Assembly: GCA_018668635.1 (NCBI GenBank)
Contig: JABJCN010000076.1
Span: 1 to 64,000 of the forward strand
DNA length: 64,000 bases
DNA from: Opitutia bacterium
GTDB taxonomy: Bacteria; Verrucomicrobiota; Verrucomicrobiia; Opitutales; JABJCN01
Direction: 5' to 3'
The translations under genes were made by a program, and so were the position numbers. Positions 1 through 10,033 of the stretch are shown here, in pieces. The notes under the pieces were generated by a model. That model saw only the letters and a list, made by a program, of their open reading frames with translations, was not told where the DNA came from and did no database searches. Positions within the stretch are counted from its first letter, which is position 1; the number at the start of each line of letters is the position of its first letter.

Positions 1-152
1 AGCGGTTTTTGGGCTACCACCTTCTGGACAAGACGTCTGCGCCAACCGGAATCAATCCCAAAGCTCAACGCCCGGTTGGCCAGATCATAGCGACCTGCAA
101 TCCCGGCAAACATCCGGTTAACTTTGGAGGCTTCAGGCATAACCTTGGGCAT
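1..152 (-). CDS. ubiE: UbiE/MenG quinone C-methyltransferase, partial (5' end only)
   Basis: The first 50 or so codons of a gene that runs off the left edge. From the ATG at 152 the reading begins MPKVMPEASKVNRMF and continues with FAGIAGRYDLANRALSFGID and GWRRRLV. This is the N-terminal signature of the UbiE/COQ5/MenG family (V-x-x-MF-x-x-IA-x-RYD-x-x-N, then GID-x-x-WRR). The family C-methylates the quinone ring in the last step of menaquinone synthesis, or a late step of ubiquinone synthesis, in the cytoplasm at the membrane. An in-frame stop lies upstream at 171-173, so the start is 152 or the adjacent TTG at 155. It lies 67 bp downstream of the ClpX-like gene on the same strand and could be cotranscribed with it. 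The SAM-binding motifs are outside the window. A MenH-like hydrolase at 24.4 kb would fit a menaquinone-using organism. Confidence 0.85.
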   Translation of the reverse strand, partial: MPKVMPEASKVNRMFAGIAGRYDLANRALSFGIDSGWRRRLVQKVVAQKP

Positions 153-219
153 CAAGGCTGTTGGGCCAATTTAATGCACCACATATATTCCGCTGTACAT
201 AAAAAGCAACTCGGACAGG

Positions 220-1836
220 CTACTCTTCTTCGCTTTCTTTATCCCGGAAACTGCGAACAACCCATTTCGAGATTTCCTTGTCCGGGTTATCCACAACGGA
301 TTTTGTAATCACGAAGCTTTTCTTGTCGGAGTTACGGCAAATGATTGTCAATCCGTGCTCAAAATCCTTGAATCGATCGGCACATATTGTGCGCACTGTT
401 TTATCTTCTTCCGTCACCAATTCGACAATCCGGTCGATGGCACGCTTTTCAAAACGCAGCTTAAAACCGTGCGCAGATTCAAAATCCTTGGCAAACTGCT
501 GTAGCTCCTCCTTGTACACATCGCGCAGTAAATGGGAATTGTCATGAATCGCTTTCTGCAGGGTTGCGCCTGGATTATCCACTGTCTCCTTATCAACCTC
601 AAACTCCTTGATAGCCGTTGAAGGCAGCTCAAACTTAAAGTCCCGGAATATTCCCTCCAGCACGGTCATGAGTCCACGCGCACCTGTTCGTTCCTTGTGG
701 GCAAGGTGGGCGATCTCCTGGACAGCTTCGTCATTCATATGGAAATTGATACCATAACCACTGAAATCATCGCGGTACTGCTGTAGGATATTACCCTCTG
801 ATGTGTGAAGGATTTCGGCCAGGTCTTCAGCCTCAAGGGCATCACACGCCACACGAACCGGCAACCGACCCACGAACTCGGGCTCAAACCCGTATTTTAT
901 AAAATCCTGCGTCTCGGCATGATGCAGAAAACGAGATATATCAGAATCAGAATCCTTTGCATCGGCGCCAAAACCGATTGAGGCCTTTGTGAGTCGTGTC
1001 TGAATATCCTCGGCCAATTTATCAAAAGCGCCACTGACGATAAAGAGAATATGACGGGTACTGAGGCTCTTCTTTTTGGGCTTTCCACCCCGTTGCATAT
1101 CCATCATGGCCTGCATCTGAGACATCATGTCTGTCGGGCTGAAAAGATTAACCTCAGTTTCCTCCATTAACTTGAGCAGGTTGATCTGGACTCCACGACC
1201 TGAAACATCCCGCCCCATTCGACCACTCTCACTGGCAATCTTGTCAATTTCATCAATGTAAACGATGCCATACTGGGCCAGTTCAGTATCACCACCCGCC
1301 ACCTTGACGAGGTCACGCACCAGATCATCCACATCAGACCCCACATATCCTGTCTCGGAAAATTTCGTGGCATCAGCTTTCACGAAGGGCACCCCAATCA
1401 TCTTGGCAATGGTGCGCATGAGAAAGGTTTTCCCCACACCGGTTGGCCCTAATAAAAGAATGTTCTGCTTGCTGAACTCACGATCCTTAATCTCCGGCTT
1501 TTCAAAGCAGTTCCGAACATGATTATAGTGGTCGCAAATTGCAACAGACAGCACCTTTTTGGCCTCCGGTTGCTTGACCACAAAACGATTCAGATAGTCA
1601 CGAATATCTTTGGGCTTGAGACGAAACTCCCGAATTGCCTTTAGCGGATCATCTGGTTCCTCGGAAGTTGGTGCCGGTGGCTCCTCAGGGCCTTCATCAT
1701 CACCGACCTCCTCCCCTTCCTGGTCACCAGATTGAAAAAATGGCGCAACTCCAACCGAAACATTGGGGTTCTTTAAAAAATCCTGGAGTTGCTTCTGCAA
1801 CTCCTCAAATGGGTTCTTGGTATCCTTGTCACTCAT
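220..1836 (-). CDS. ClpX-like AAA+ unfoldase lacking the zinc-binding domain
   Basis: A 538-residue AAA+ ATPase whose core follows ClpX closely: Walker A GPTGVGKT (130-137), pore loop GYVGSDV (163-169), Walker B VYIDEID (192-198), the second pore segment RDVSGRGVQ (209-217), an IGF tripeptide (287-289) where ClpX docks on ClpP, and sensor-2 GARGL (385-389). ClpX unfolds proteins and feeds them to ClpP in the cytoplasm. The IGF loop suggests this protein can also pair with a ClpP-type peptidase. Two things differ from ClpX. The N-terminal C4 zinc finger that recruits adaptors is missing and is replaced by about 65 acidic, proline-rich residues. The C-terminus carries an extra segment of about 120 residues. 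The 189-bp gap upstream separates it from divergent hisS. It is either the sole ClpX of the organism in altered form or a paralogue with its own substrates; the window cannot tell. Confidence 0.85.
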   Translation of the reverse strand: MSDKDTKNPFEELQKQLQDFLKNPNVSVGVAPFFQSGDQEGEEVGDDEGPEEPPAPTSEEPDDPLKAIREFRLKPKDIRDYLNRFVVKQPEAKKVLSVAICDHYNHVRNCFEKPEIKDREFSKQNILLLGPTGVGKTFLMRTIAKMIGVPFVKADATKFSETGYVGSDVDDLVRDLVKVAGGDTELAQYGIVYIDEIDKIASESGRMGRDVSGRGVQINLLKLMEETEVNLFSPTDMMSQMQAMMDMQRGGKPKKKSLSTRHILFIVSGAFDKLAEDIQTRLTKASIGFGADAKDSDSDISRFLHHAETQDFIKYGFEPEFVGRLPVRVACDALEAEDLAEILHTSEGNILQQYRDDFSGYGINFHMNDEAVQEIAHLAHKERTGARGLMTVLEGIFRDFKFELPSTAIKEFEVDKETVDNPGATLQKAIHDNSHLLRDVYKEELQQFAKDFESAHGFKLRFEKRAIDRIVELVTEEDKTVRTICADRFKDFEHGLTIICRNSDKKSFVITKSVVDNPDKEISKWVVRSFRDKESEEE

Positions 1837-2025
1837 GTGGCTGAAAATATATAACGGGAAAAAAATGATTTCAGACCAGACATCTCAACCGGGCAACATC
1901 AAATTCGTCAGAATGCCACGAATTTAAGAATCAAAAAGGCATACGGCCTCTTGATTCCAAATTATTTGAAGCCATTTTTCTTTTTTTAAATTTACAATTG
2001 CCCTCGACGCCCTTCCCTTGACCAC

Positions 2026-3342
2026 ATGTTCAATAGCCTTCCAGGATTTCGTGAGTTCTATCCGGATGACTGCGCCCGTCGCAACTTCCTCTTTGATACA
2101 TTTCGCCGAGTAGCCCATCGCTTTGGTTTCAAGGAGTATGACGCACCGGTTCTGGAACCGCTCGATTTATACATCGAAAAATCCGGAGAGGAAATCGTTG
2201 GTCAGCTTTTCAACTTCACTGACCGTGGCGAACGTGAAGTAGCCCTTCGTCCGGAATTGACTCCATCTCTTGCACGCCTTGTCGGGGCAAAGGCCAGCAG
2301 CCTGGCCATGCCGGTCAAGTGGTTCAACATTGGAGAACACTACCGTTACGAACGGCCACAAAAAGGAAGGCTTCGTGCCTTCTATCAATTTAATGGTGAC
2401 ATACTGGGAGAACCCGGTCCGACTGCGGATGCAGAACTCATTGCCCTCCTTGTCGAGATTCTCCGTGAACTCGGTCTTACAGATAAGGACTTTCGCATCC
2501 GCTTGAGCGACCGCAACCTCTGGTTTATATACCTTGAAGGGCTGGGGTTCGAGGAATCCAAGGCAACTGAAATCCTTGGCATCATCGACAAGAGCGAGAA
2601 GATCAGTGCAGAAAAAGCCTGTTCCCTGTACGAAGAAGCACTTGGCGAACAGGCCGAATCCATTGCCTCCAAGGTGGATGCAATGAAGGATATAAAAAAC
2701 CTTTGTGCACTCCGGGAGTTGGTCGCCAATGAAAACATCACCGATGACGCGCGGGCCAAGCTTGACTCCCGGCTTGAGGATTGGACCACTCTAAACAATT
2801 ACCTTGAGGCCCTGGGAGTCAGTAGCTTTATCCAGGTTGACCTTGGTATTGTGCGCGGCCTGGCCTATTATACCGGGTTCGTATTTGAAGCTTTTGAAAA
2901 CGAGGGACAGTTCCGGGCCCTTGCCGGCGGGGGACGCTACAACAACCTGGTGAAAAAACTGGGAGGCCCCGAGATGGCTGCAGCCGGGTTTGCGATCGGC
3001 GACGTAACCCTCACGGATTGCCTAAGCCGCAGGAACCTGCTCCCGGATACCACGCCAACCCCTGACATCACGGCTATCCTTGGTGGCGAGGATGAACGAC
3101 TGGCGGCACTCCATGATCTTGCGGAGCTTCGACGAGCCGACTTTTCGATCGTTTATCCACTCAAGAACCAAAGCATCAACAAGCAATTCAAGAATGCGGA
3201 CAAATCCGGGGCCAGCATAGCACTCATCTATGGAGAAGAAGAGCTTGCCGCCGGGAAGGTCAGGATCCGCAACCTGGCAACCCGGGAGGAAACACTGGCC
3301 TCAAGAAGTCAGTTGGTGGAGGAACTCAAAGCGCTTTTATAG
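2026..3342 (+). CDS. hisS: Histidyl-tRNA synthetase
   Basis: A 438-residue class II aminoacyl-tRNA synthetase that charges tRNA-His. The start [14 protein letters not shown] matches the family N-terminus. Motif 1 follows, then motif 2 ([20 protein letters not shown]), and the histidine-binding signatures [13 protein letters not shown] and [10 protein letters not shown] near residues 285-310. The C-terminal alpha/beta anticodon-binding domain starts near residue 340. Length and intact catalytic motifs favour HisS over the regulatory paralogue HisZ. The gene starts at the first ATG, with no clear Shine-Dalgarno site. Its last 17 bp overlap the end of convergent hemL. Confidence 0.95.
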   Translation: MFNSLPGFREFYPDDCARRNFLFDTFRRVAHRFGFKEYDAPVLEPLDLYIEKSGEEIVGQLFNFTDRGEREVALRPELTPSLARLVGAKASSLAMPVKWFNIGEHYRYERPQKGRLRAFYQFNGDILGEPGPTADAELIALLVEILRELGLTDKDFRIRLSDRNLWFIYLEGLGFEESKATEILGIIDKSEKISAEKACSLYEEALGEQAESIASKVDAMKDIKNLCALRELVANENITDDARAKLDSRLEDWTTLNNYLEALGVSSFIQVDLGIVRGLAYYTGFVFEAFENEGQFRALAGGGRYNNLVKKLGGPEMAAAGFAIGDVTLTDCLSRRNLLPDTTPTPDITAILGGEDERLAALHDLAELRRADFSIVYPLKNQSINKQFKNADKSGASIALIYGEEELAAGKVRIRNLATREETLASRSQLVEELKALL

Positions 3343-4603
3343 CATCGGCCAGCACCTCAATAGTCCGCGTGATCGCGTTATCATCATGGGTAGTGCTGAT
3401 GAAACAGGTCTCGAAGGCTGACGGAGCCAGATAGACCCCATTGTCAAGGGCGTGGCGGAAAATCGCCTTGAAGTGATCCGCATTGCTGGCAATGGCCTGA
3501 TCAAAATTCTCAACCGGGTTTTCAGTGAAGAACATTGCAAACATTGAGCCTCGCTGAGGCACTTGAAGAGGGATACCTTTTTCTTCAGCAGTATCACGCA
3601 AAGCTGAAGCGACCCTGAGACCGGCAGAGGCCAGGTCGTCATAGAGTCCCGGGGTCTCAAGCATTTTTAACGCAGCGATCCCGGCGGCCATGGCCAATGG
3701 ATTACCACTTAGTGTTCCGGCCTGATAAACAGGACCTTCCGGGGCAAGGCATGACATGATGTCTGCCCGACCACCGAATGCACCGACAGGCAGTCCACCA
3801 CCAATGATCTTACCAAGGGCGGTCAGATCAGGAGTGATACCCTCTTTTTCCTGGACACCACCGGGTGCGATTCGGAACCCCGTCATCACTTCATCAAAAA
3901 TAAGGATGCTCCCCTGCTCCGTGCAGAGGTCGCGGAGAAATTGCAGATAGCCCTCCTTCGGCGGAATGAGGCCACAGTTTGCAGGATAGGGCTCAAGGAT
4001 GACAGCGGCAATATTGGGGCCATGGGTGACGAAAGCTTCGCGGAGGGCGGCTTCATCATTGAATGGAAGCACCACCGTCTCCCGGGCAAAAGCCTCCGGG
4101 ACACCGGCACTGTCAGGATTGCCGAAAGTAAGCGCACCCGAACCCGCCTTTACGAGCAGGGAATCAACATGGCCATGATAGCAACCGGCGAACTTGACCA
4201 CCTTGTCCCGTCCGGTAAAACCACGGGCCAAGCGAATGGCTGACATGGTGGCCTCGGTGCCACTGTTGCACATACGAACCCGCTCGATTGAAGGAACCAT
4301 ATCAATGATCCGTTCCGCCATATCAACCTCATAGGGATTGGGCGTGCCAAAGCTTGTTCCTGCCTCAAGCGCCCTGGCCACGGCCTCGCGAATTTGCGGG
4401 GGATTGTGGCCATGAATGGCCGGACCCCATGTGCAAACATAGTCAATCAGGGAAGCCCCATCGGCAGTGAAAAGGCGACACCCTTCGGCACGCTCTGTAA
4501 AAAAGGGCGTGCCACCCACCGAACGAAAAGCCCGCACAGGGGAATTCACCCCTCCCGGCATCAACTGAAGGGCCTTTTGGAAAAGCTCATTTGATTTCTG
4601 CAT
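3326..4603 (-). CDS. hemL: Glutamate-1-semialdehyde 2,1-aminomutase
   Basis: PLP-dependent enzyme that converts glutamate-1-semialdehyde to 5-aminolevulinate in the C5 route to tetrapyrroles. The sequence opens with [20 protein letters not shown], a family hallmark, and carries FDEVMTGFR and the PLP-lysine segment [16 protein letters not shown] near residue 265 (K in GKIIGGG). I chose the ATG at 4603 because homologues begin at MQKSNELF; an earlier in-frame ATG at 4663 would overlap nadE. Length is 425 residues, normal for HemL. It lies 28 bp downstream of nadE on the same strand, so the two are probably cotranscribed, and its 3' end overlaps hisS convergently. Confidence 0.95.
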   Translation of the reverse strand: MQKSNELFQKALQLMPGGVNSPVRAFRSVGGTPFFTERAEGCRLFTADGASLIDYVCTWGPAIHGHNPPQIREAVARALEAGTSFGTPNPYEVDMAERIIDMVPSIERVRMCNSGTEATMSAIRLARGFTGRDKVVKFAGCYHGHVDSLLVKAGSGALTFGNPDSAGVPEAFARETVVLPFNDEAALREAFVTHGPNIAAVILEPYPANCGLIPPKEGYLQFLRDLCTEQGSILIFDEVMTGFRIAPGGVQEKEGITPDLTALGKIIGGGLPVGAFGGRADIMSCLAPEGPVYQAGTLSGNPLAMAAGIAALKMLETPGLYDDLASAGLRVASALRDTAEEKGIPLQVPQRGSMFAMFFTENPVENFDQAIASNADHFKAIFRHALDNGVYLAPSAFETCFISTTHDDNAITRTIEVLADAIKAL

Positions 4604-4631
4604 AATTAGATTATTATAAAATTTGATAGTT

Positions 4632-6272
4632 CTAGATATTGCCCGAATTAAATCGTTGCACAATTGGCATCCTTCGACCTGTCCCGAAGGCCAACGGGGT
4701 GATTTTCAACCCAGGTGCCGCCTGTTTGCGCTTATATTCATTACGATCCACCTTCGAGATAATATCACGCACCACGGCATCCTCAAATCCATCCTCCACG
4801 ATCTCCCGCGCCGAACGACCACGCTCAACATAACGCTCAAGAATTGCATCCAAAACCGGATACGCAGGCAACGAATCCTCATCCTTTTGGTCCGGACGCA
4901 GTTCTGCAGATGGAGGCTTCTCAATTGAGTTCACCGGGATGACCTCGCCATCACGATTGAGATGTCTGGCAAGGTCGAACACAAGGCATTTAGGCAGGTC
5001 CGAGATCACGGCCAACCCGCCGCACATATCCCCATAAAGCGTGCAGTAACCGACCGCCAGTTCACTCTTGTTCCCCGTGGTCAGGAGCAATGCACCAAAC
5101 TTGTTTGACAGGGCCATCAGTAGTAAACCCCTTGATCGCGCCTGAATATTCTCTTCGGTAACATCTTCATCCATCCCGGCAAACATCCCGGATAATGCAC
5201 CCTCCGCCGCAGAGACCAGATCAGCAATGGCGACGGAATGATATTCAATCCCAAGGTTTTTCGCAAGCGCATGGGCATCATCCCGACTGTGCTGGCTGGA
5301 GATTCCCGAAGGCAGGCTGACCCCGGTAACATTCCCCGGGCCAAAAGCTTCTGCAGCTATGGCGGCCGTAACCGCCGAGTCAATCCCTCCACTCAGCCCG
5401 AGAATTGCCTTCCTGAAACCGCTCTTGGACGCATAATCCCGCAATCCAAGCACCAGGGCCTGACGCACATTCTCAAGATCATCGACGGGTCGTGCCTTAT
5501 GTCGGTCGGTCGCCAGGTCAATCACCACGGACTCCTCAATAAAACCCGCACCGGAGAAAACCACTTCCCCATCCGGGTTCATGGCAAGGCTTTGCCCGTC
5601 AAAAATCAGTTCATCATTCCCCCCCACAAGATTACAGTAGACCACCGGACAACCACAGGTCTGCGCCGCCTGCCGGAGAAGTTCCTCCCTCTCCCGTTCC
5701 TTGCCTAAATGCCAGGGGCTGGCCGACAGGTTCACCAGCAAATCCACACCCTTCCCGGCAATCGACTGGACCGGGTCTCCGCCGTAGCGTTGTTGATCCA
5801 CCATACCCGGTTGATTCCAAAGGTCTTCGCAGATCGTCACACCGACAAGTTTCCCGCCTACCTCGACGAAGCCCGGGCTGTCCGCCGGCTCAAAGTAACG
5901 TGCCTCGTCAAAAACATCGTAGGTTGGCAACAAACACTTCCGGGTTGCAACCGCCCATTGACCATCCCGGCAAATCGCAACGGCATTATAGAAAGGCTTC
6001 CCGGCACCATCCTCATTCCGTTCCACGAAACCAACCATGGCGGGCACAGAGCCTGTCTGTACCGCAAAGGCTTGAAGCGCAGCGAGATTTTCCTCCACAA
6101 ACCGACTCTTCAACAATAGGTCTCGGGGAGGGTATCCACACACCACCAATTCAGGGAATATCACCAACTCCGCACCATCGGAACAAAGACGTGTGTAGGC
6201 ATCGGAAACTTTCTGCAAGTTGCCCGCCATATCCCCAACGGTGGTATTTACCTGTGCCAGTCCTATTTTCAT
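4632..6272 (-). CDS. nadE: Glutamine-dependent NAD+ synthetase
   Basis: Two-domain enzyme of 546 residues that amidates deamido-NAD+ to NAD+ using ammonia released from glutamine. The N-terminal nitrilase-type glutaminase shows the E-K-C triad: E41 in [16 protein letters not shown]112 in [13 protein letters not shown] and C148 in VTICEDLW. The C-terminal ATP-pyrophosphatase domain has the P-loop [12 protein letters not shown] and, further on, [18 protein letters not shown]. The start at 6272 ([14 protein letters not shown]) is preceded by AGAAAGGAA about 7 nt upstream and matches homologues better than the in-frame ATG at 6311. First gene of a nadE-hemL operon, divergent from maf. Confidence 0.96.
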   Translation of the reverse strand: MKIGLAQVNTTVGDMAGNLQKVSDAYTRLCSDGAELVIFPELVVCGYPPRDLLLKSRFVEENLAALQAFAVQTGSVPAMVGFVERNEDGAGKPFYNAVAICRDGQWAVATRKCLLPTYDVFDEARYFEPADSPGFVEVGGKLVGVTICEDLWNQPGMVDQQRYGGDPVQSIAGKGVDLLVNLSASPWHLGKEREREELLRQAAQTCGCPVVYCNLVGGNDELIFDGQSLAMNPDGEVVFSGAGFIEESVVIDLATDRHKARPVDDLENVRQALVLGLRDYASKSGFRKAILGLSGGIDSAVTAAIAAEAFGPGNVTGVSLPSGISSQHSRDDAHALAKNLGIEYHSVAIADLVSAAEGALSGMFAGMDEDVTEENIQARSRGLLLMALSNKFGALLLTTGNKSELAVGYCTLYGDMCGGLAVISDLPKCLVFDLARHLNRDGEVIPVNSIEKPPSAELRPDQKDEDSLPAYPVLDAILERYVERGRSAREIVEDGFEDAVVRDIISKVDRNEYKRKQAAPGLKITPLAFGTGRRMPIVQRFNSGNI

Positions 6273-6376
6273 GAAAAAGTTCCTTTCTGCACGGCAAAGA
6301 AAAACAGGCAAGGCTGTAGTCGACTTTATATGAATTTACTGCATTTATCCTGAAAACATTTATTGCAAAAAATAAA

Positions 6377-6967
6377 ATGTCATCTCCCAGTGAATTTATT
6401 CTCGCCTCCGGTTCATCCCGCCGGAGGGATCTGCTTAAACAGGATGGATGGCAATTCAGGATTGTCGTTTCGGATGTGGAGGAGCATGAAAACGGCGTTC
6501 CACCGGAGCAACTGGTCACCCTGAACGCACAGTTGAAGGCCAAGGCCGTGGCTGAACTGCACCCGAATGCCTTGGTCCTGGGTTCAGACACCACCGTGGC
6601 ATTGGGCGACACGATCCTCAACAAACCGGCCAATCTTGACGAGGCCAGGGAGATGCTGCGAAAACTATCAGGCCAAACCCACCAGGTACACACGGCATTT
6701 GTTATTATCCATAAGTCCGGAGGAGTTGAAGAACTTCAAATTATCAGTAATAAAGTGCGCTTCAAGCCACTGGCCGAATCGACGATCAATACCTATCTTG
6801 GCCGTGTCCACACACTAGACAAGGCAGGTGGCTACGCAATTCAGGAACGGGGGGACCTGATAATCGACACCTACGAGGATCCCCTCTCCAATATCATCGG
6901 TCTGCCGATCGAGGCAGTCAATGAAAGGCTGGGAACCCTCGGCTTTGACAAACTCTTCCGTTCATGA
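6377..6967 (+). CDS. maf: Maf-family nucleotide pyrophosphatase
   Basis: A 196-residue Maf/Ham1-fold house-cleaning NTP pyrophosphatase, an enzyme class that hydrolyses non-canonical or canonical pyrimidine NTPs. Visible family motifs are LASGSSRRRDLL near the N-terminus, the acidic pair in LGSDTTV, LNKP, HQVHTAF, and the C-terminal DKAGGYAIQE and SNIIGLPIEAV. First gene of a maf-tonB-pseudouridine synthase run. No Shine-Dalgarno site is visible; the ATG follows directly on the A-rich string TTGCAAAAAATAAA. Confidence 0.93.
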   Translation: MSSPSEFILASGSSRRRDLLKQDGWQFRIVVSDVEEHENGVPPEQLVTLNAQLKAKAVAELHPNALVLGSDTTVALGDTILNKPANLDEAREMLRKLSGQTHQVHTAFVIIHKSGGVEELQIISNKVRFKPLAESTINTYLGRVHTLDKAGGYAIQERGDLIIDTYEDPLSNIIGLPIEAVNERLGTLGFDKLFRS

Positions 6968-6986
6968 GAAAATTGGAAGAAATACA

Positions 6987-8126
6987 TTGAAGCAGGAAAA
7001 GGATATTCGGAAAAAGTTGCTACGTCAGGGATGGGGCGTGGACAGGTTATATATTCTTATTATGCTCGGTGCGGTCGCCATCAGTTGTGTAGCCCATATT
7101 GGAATTGGAAAACTACCACTGCCGGGCAATGGCTTCGGGGACAACCTGCAAACCGTCAACGAACTTGAAGTCGAATGGATCTTTGGTTCACCGGATAATA
7201 CTCCTGCCGAACCCATTCCCGAACCGGAGCCTCCAAGATTTGTTGAGACCAACCCGGACGTCCCCGAGAACGAGCCGGATGAAACCCCCAACGAATCCGA
7301 CCGCAACCAACAGTCCGCCCAGGAGAATCCCGACCCCGAAAAGGAAAAGGATGCACCGACAGTGGAGGGCGAAACAGAGAACTCACAGAAAATAATTGAA
7401 GGGAAACTCGCTGAAAAGGCACCCAAGCCCGAGCCCGGGGTCTTTGCCCTCAACGAGCCACCCACACCGGAAAAGCAAAAGGAAGAGCAGGAGGAGGATG
7501 GACAGGACAGCAAACAAGCGGATGCCCCTCCCCCTCCACCCACCACCCCGGAGGTGATCGAAGCCGGGGATGGCGAAGGCGTGTCATCCGTTCAACAAAC
7601 AAAATTTGAATCCCAGGAACCCACCCGCAATACAATCATCCCGCTGGAGTTGCCATCGCGACCCAACCCGGACTCCAGGAGCCTCAAGGAACTCACGCCC
7701 AAAAAGGTTCAGCCAATTAAGCCCAAACCTCGCCCCAGGCTCCCGGCCAGTGTCATCCCCGGCCCGCGCCAGATTACAAGGACCTCAGCCGCCCGCACCG
7801 GTACCCTTGCCATCGATGCAAAGTGGAGTGAGTTCGGCGAATACACCCAGCGCATGATCGCCGCCATATCCCTGCAATGGCACAAGCTGGTCTATAATGC
7901 ACGGCTCGACTCCGAGCTCACCAGCACGGTACACGTACGCTTTATCATCAACAACCAGGGTGTCCTTGAGCACATCCAGATTGTTGAAACCAATGCCGGA
8001 AAACTCGCCTCCATACTCTGTAAGGACGCCATCTCCTCACGGGCCCCCTTTGGGCCATGGACCGCGGACATGATGCAGGTTTTCGGCGAACGCACGGACG
8101 TCAACATCCGCTTCAACTACCGCTGA
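6987..8126 (+). CDS. TonB-like energy transducer, proline/glutamate-rich
   Basis: A 379-residue TonB/TolA-type protein. A short basic cytoplasmic start is followed by one membrane anchor (RLYILIMLGAVAISCVAHIG, about residues 20-39). A long periplasmic linker rich in Pro, Glu and Lys then spans about 75-280, and the C-terminal beta-alpha-beta TonB domain contains VHVRFIINNQGVLEHIQIVE. Such proteins carry energy from an inner-membrane ExbB-ExbD motor to outer-membrane receptors. I chose the TTG at 6987 because GGAAG lies 7 nt upstream and it gives a normal N-terminus; an upstream ATG at 6921 would overlap maf by 47 bp. No exbB/exbD adjoins it, so it would have to share one of the motors at 41-42 kb or 60-61 kb. 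Confidence 0.8.
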   Translation: MKQEKDIRKKLLRQGWGVDRLYILIMLGAVAISCVAHIGIGKLPLPGNGFGDNLQTVNELEVEWIFGSPDNTPAEPIPEPEPPRFVETNPDVPENEPDETPNESDRNQQSAQENPDPEKEKDAPTVEGETENSQKIIEGKLAEKAPKPEPGVFALNEPPTPEKQKEEQEEDGQDSKQADAPPPPPTTPEVIEAGDGEGVSSVQQTKFESQEPTRNTIIPLELPSRPNPDSRSLKELTPKKVQPIKPKPRPRLPASVIPGPRQITRTSAARTGTLAIDAKWSEFGEYTQRMIAAISLQWHKLVYNARLDSELTSTVHVRFIINNQGVLEHIQIVETNAGKLASILCKDAISSRAPFGPWTADMMQVFGERTDVNIRFNYR

Positions 8127-8851
8127 TGGAAACAGACCTTCCCCTTCACCCGGACGCACGCATCCTCGCCCGGCATCCCTCCGGGGTCCTTGCCATCGAG
8201 AAACCCGCCGGCCTGCTGACCCACCCCAACAAGCCCGGGATCGCGCACAACGCACTCCTCGCCGCCGGGTATGATGTCAAGACAGAGACCTACACATGGG
8301 ACGGCGGCAGCCTCCACCTGAACAACCGGCTCGACTCACCCACCTCCGGCATCGTACTGGCCTGCCTTGACCCAAAAACCTCCAAGGCGGTCAACGACCT
8401 GTTCCGCCAGAAACGGGTGAACAAGGACTACCTCGCCATCGCCAAGGGTATCCCCACAATCAAGCGGGGCGACTGGGAGGATCGAATTGCACGTGGCCGG
8501 GAAAACGGAAAGATTCGCGTGGCCAAGGGCGGTGGCGGCACCCCGGCAAGGACCACCTTCGAGCTCATGGGAACCAGCCGGAAAAACCGACCCATCTCCC
8601 TCCTGAAACTGACACCCCACACCGGGCGCACCCATCAACTCCGCGTACAGGCCGCACTACATCGGTTCCCCATCGTTGGCGACCGCAACTACGGGGACTT
8701 CGGCTTCAACCGGCAATTCCAGAAGGAAACCGGCGAGAAACGCCTCTTCCTGCACGCCCACCGCATTCATCTACCCATACCGGGCGGCAATGAAATCTTC
8801 ACTGCAGAATCCCCGATGCCGGAGGCGTTTGAGAGGGTGCTCGGGGAATGA
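8126..8851 (+). CDS. RluA-family RNA pseudouridine synthase
   Basis: A 241-residue pseudouridine synthase that isomerises specific uridines in rRNA or tRNA. The catalytic aspartate is D70 in LNNRLDSPTSGIVL. Other family motifs are VLAIEKPAGLLTHP, the KDYLAIAKG strand and TGRTHQLRVQ. There is no S4 RNA-binding domain, so it belongs to the compact RluA/RluC-like group; the target base cannot be read from sequence. The ATG overlaps the tonB stop (TGATG), which indicates translational coupling. An earlier in-frame ATG at 8057 lies inside tonB and adds residues with no family counterpart. Confidence 0.9.
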   Translation: METDLPLHPDARILARHPSGVLAIEKPAGLLTHPNKPGIAHNALLAAGYDVKTETYTWDGGSLHLNNRLDSPTSGIVLACLDPKTSKAVNDLFRQKRVNKDYLAIAKGIPTIKRGDWEDRIARGRENGKIRVAKGGGGTPARTTFELMGTSRKNRPISLLKLTPHTGRTHQLRVQAALHRFPIVGDRNYGDFGFNRQFQKETGEKRLFLHAHRIHLPIPGGNEIFTAESPMPEAFERVLGE

Positions 8852-9007
8852 TCGCGGTCGGGCCCCTTCACTTCAGGCCGGCCAATTCGGGAAACAAGGT
8901 CACATTCCTCCGATACGATTGATGCCATTGTACCGGCAAACGCACTGCCGCTCCGTTCCTCTCCGGTCGCTCTTCGGCCCGCCACGGGCCTTCCGGCTCC
9001 CTACGGG

Positions 9008-9934
9008 TCACTCCGTCTTTGCTGTTGCTGTCTGGAGACTGAGACGGAAGCCCAGGGAGCTGAGCCGGTAGCCCGGCGTGCCCCCGCCCCGGGCCGCCGA
9101 TCGCATGCTCCTGCCGAGGCCGTACCAGCCGCCGCCACGGTTGACCCGAGACGAACCATCCGATGGACCTACAGGATCACTCACTGAAACACTCGGGTAG
9201 GCACCATACCAATCCGAACACCACTCCCATACATTCCCGTGCATGTCATGGAAACCCCACGCATTTGCAGGGTAAGTGCCGACCGATGTCGTCTTGCCAA
9301 CATTCTGATGAAAGTTTGCCTGCTCTTTGGTAACAGTGTCTCCAAAGGAATAAGCAGTCGTCGTTCCCGCACGGCAGGCAAACTCCCACTGGGCCTGCGT
9401 TGGCAGGCTGTAGACCCAACCTTCCGGTAAACGGCCTGCTGCCTTCTCCATCTGCGTCAGTTTCTCACAGAACTTCATGACATCGTGCCAGGAGACATTC
9501 TCCACCGGCAGGGTTGCTCCCTTGAAGTGACTTGGGTTCAATCCCATCACCTTCTCCCATTGGGCCTGTGTCACCTCATGCTTCCCCAGATAGAAACCCT
9601 TGGTCAGTGTGACTTTGTGCTGAGTCTCGTTGTCCTTCCGATCCTTTTCGTCCTCTGGACTTCCCATCATAAATGTCCCCGGTTTGCACCAGAGCATGTC
9701 CAGGTTGATATCAGGGATGGAGAATGACTCACCCGCAACAGGTGCGGCAGTTAGGACAGGTTCAGTGGGTGCCTTGAATAGTTCCTTGGCAGGTACCTTT
9801 TGCTCTTCAGTAGTGGGTGGAACTGGTGAAGAGGGTTCCTTGACTGGTTCCTGCTCCTCGATAATGGGACCCTTTGAACATCCTGCCAGCAGAATGAGAA
9901 TCAGGGATAAATTAAATATTAATGGGTGTTTCAT
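9008..9934 (-). CDS. Lipoprotein with formylglycine-generating-enzyme (SUMF1) domain
   Basis: A 308-residue exported protein. It starts with a lipoprotein signal peptide (KHPLIFNLSLILILLAGC, lipobox LAGC), followed by about 50 residues of Pro/Glu-rich linker. A C-type-lectin-like SUMF1 domain follows, with GTFMMGSPEDE, GFYLGKHEVTQAQWEKVMG, VENVSWHDVMKFC, LPTQAQWEFACRAG, GNVWEWCSDWYG, VNRGGGWYG and a final LGFRLSL. The domain class includes enzymes that oxidise sulfatase cysteines, but many members with this layout are non-catalytic extracytoplasmic proteins. The cysteine pair needed for formylglycine synthesis is not evident here, so I make no enzymatic claim. I start at 9934 because it places Met directly before the signal peptide; the ATG at 9952 is also possible. 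Divergent from the DAHP synthase gene. Confidence 0.85.
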   Translation of the reverse strand: MKHPLIFNLSLILILLAGCSKGPIIEEQEPVKEPSSPVPPTTEEQKVPAKELFKAPTEPVLTAAPVAGESFSIPDINLDMLWCKPGTFMMGSPEDEKDRKDNETQHKVTLTKGFYLGKHEVTQAQWEKVMGLNPSHFKGATLPVENVSWHDVMKFCEKLTQMEKAAGRLPEGWVYSLPTQAQWEFACRAGTTTAYSFGDTVTKEQANFHQNVGKTTSVGTYPANAWGFHDMHGNVWEWCSDWYGAYPSVSVSDPVGPSDGSSRVNRGGGWYGLGRSMRSAARGGGTPGYRLSSLGFRLSLQTATAKTE

Positions 9935-10033
9935 TCTTATTTCATTTATCATTCCATACCCGAGCCACAAACCCAAAATGATGCCGGGTGGCTGCGTAAA
10001 TTTAGTGCCTTTCAGGGATTTTAGAATTTACAG

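Noticed and set aside
9-308. 99-codon plus-strand open frame at the left edge
   Set aside because: It lies over the 5' end of ubiE and the 3' end of the ClpX-like gene on the opposite strand. Its translation has no recognisable domain.
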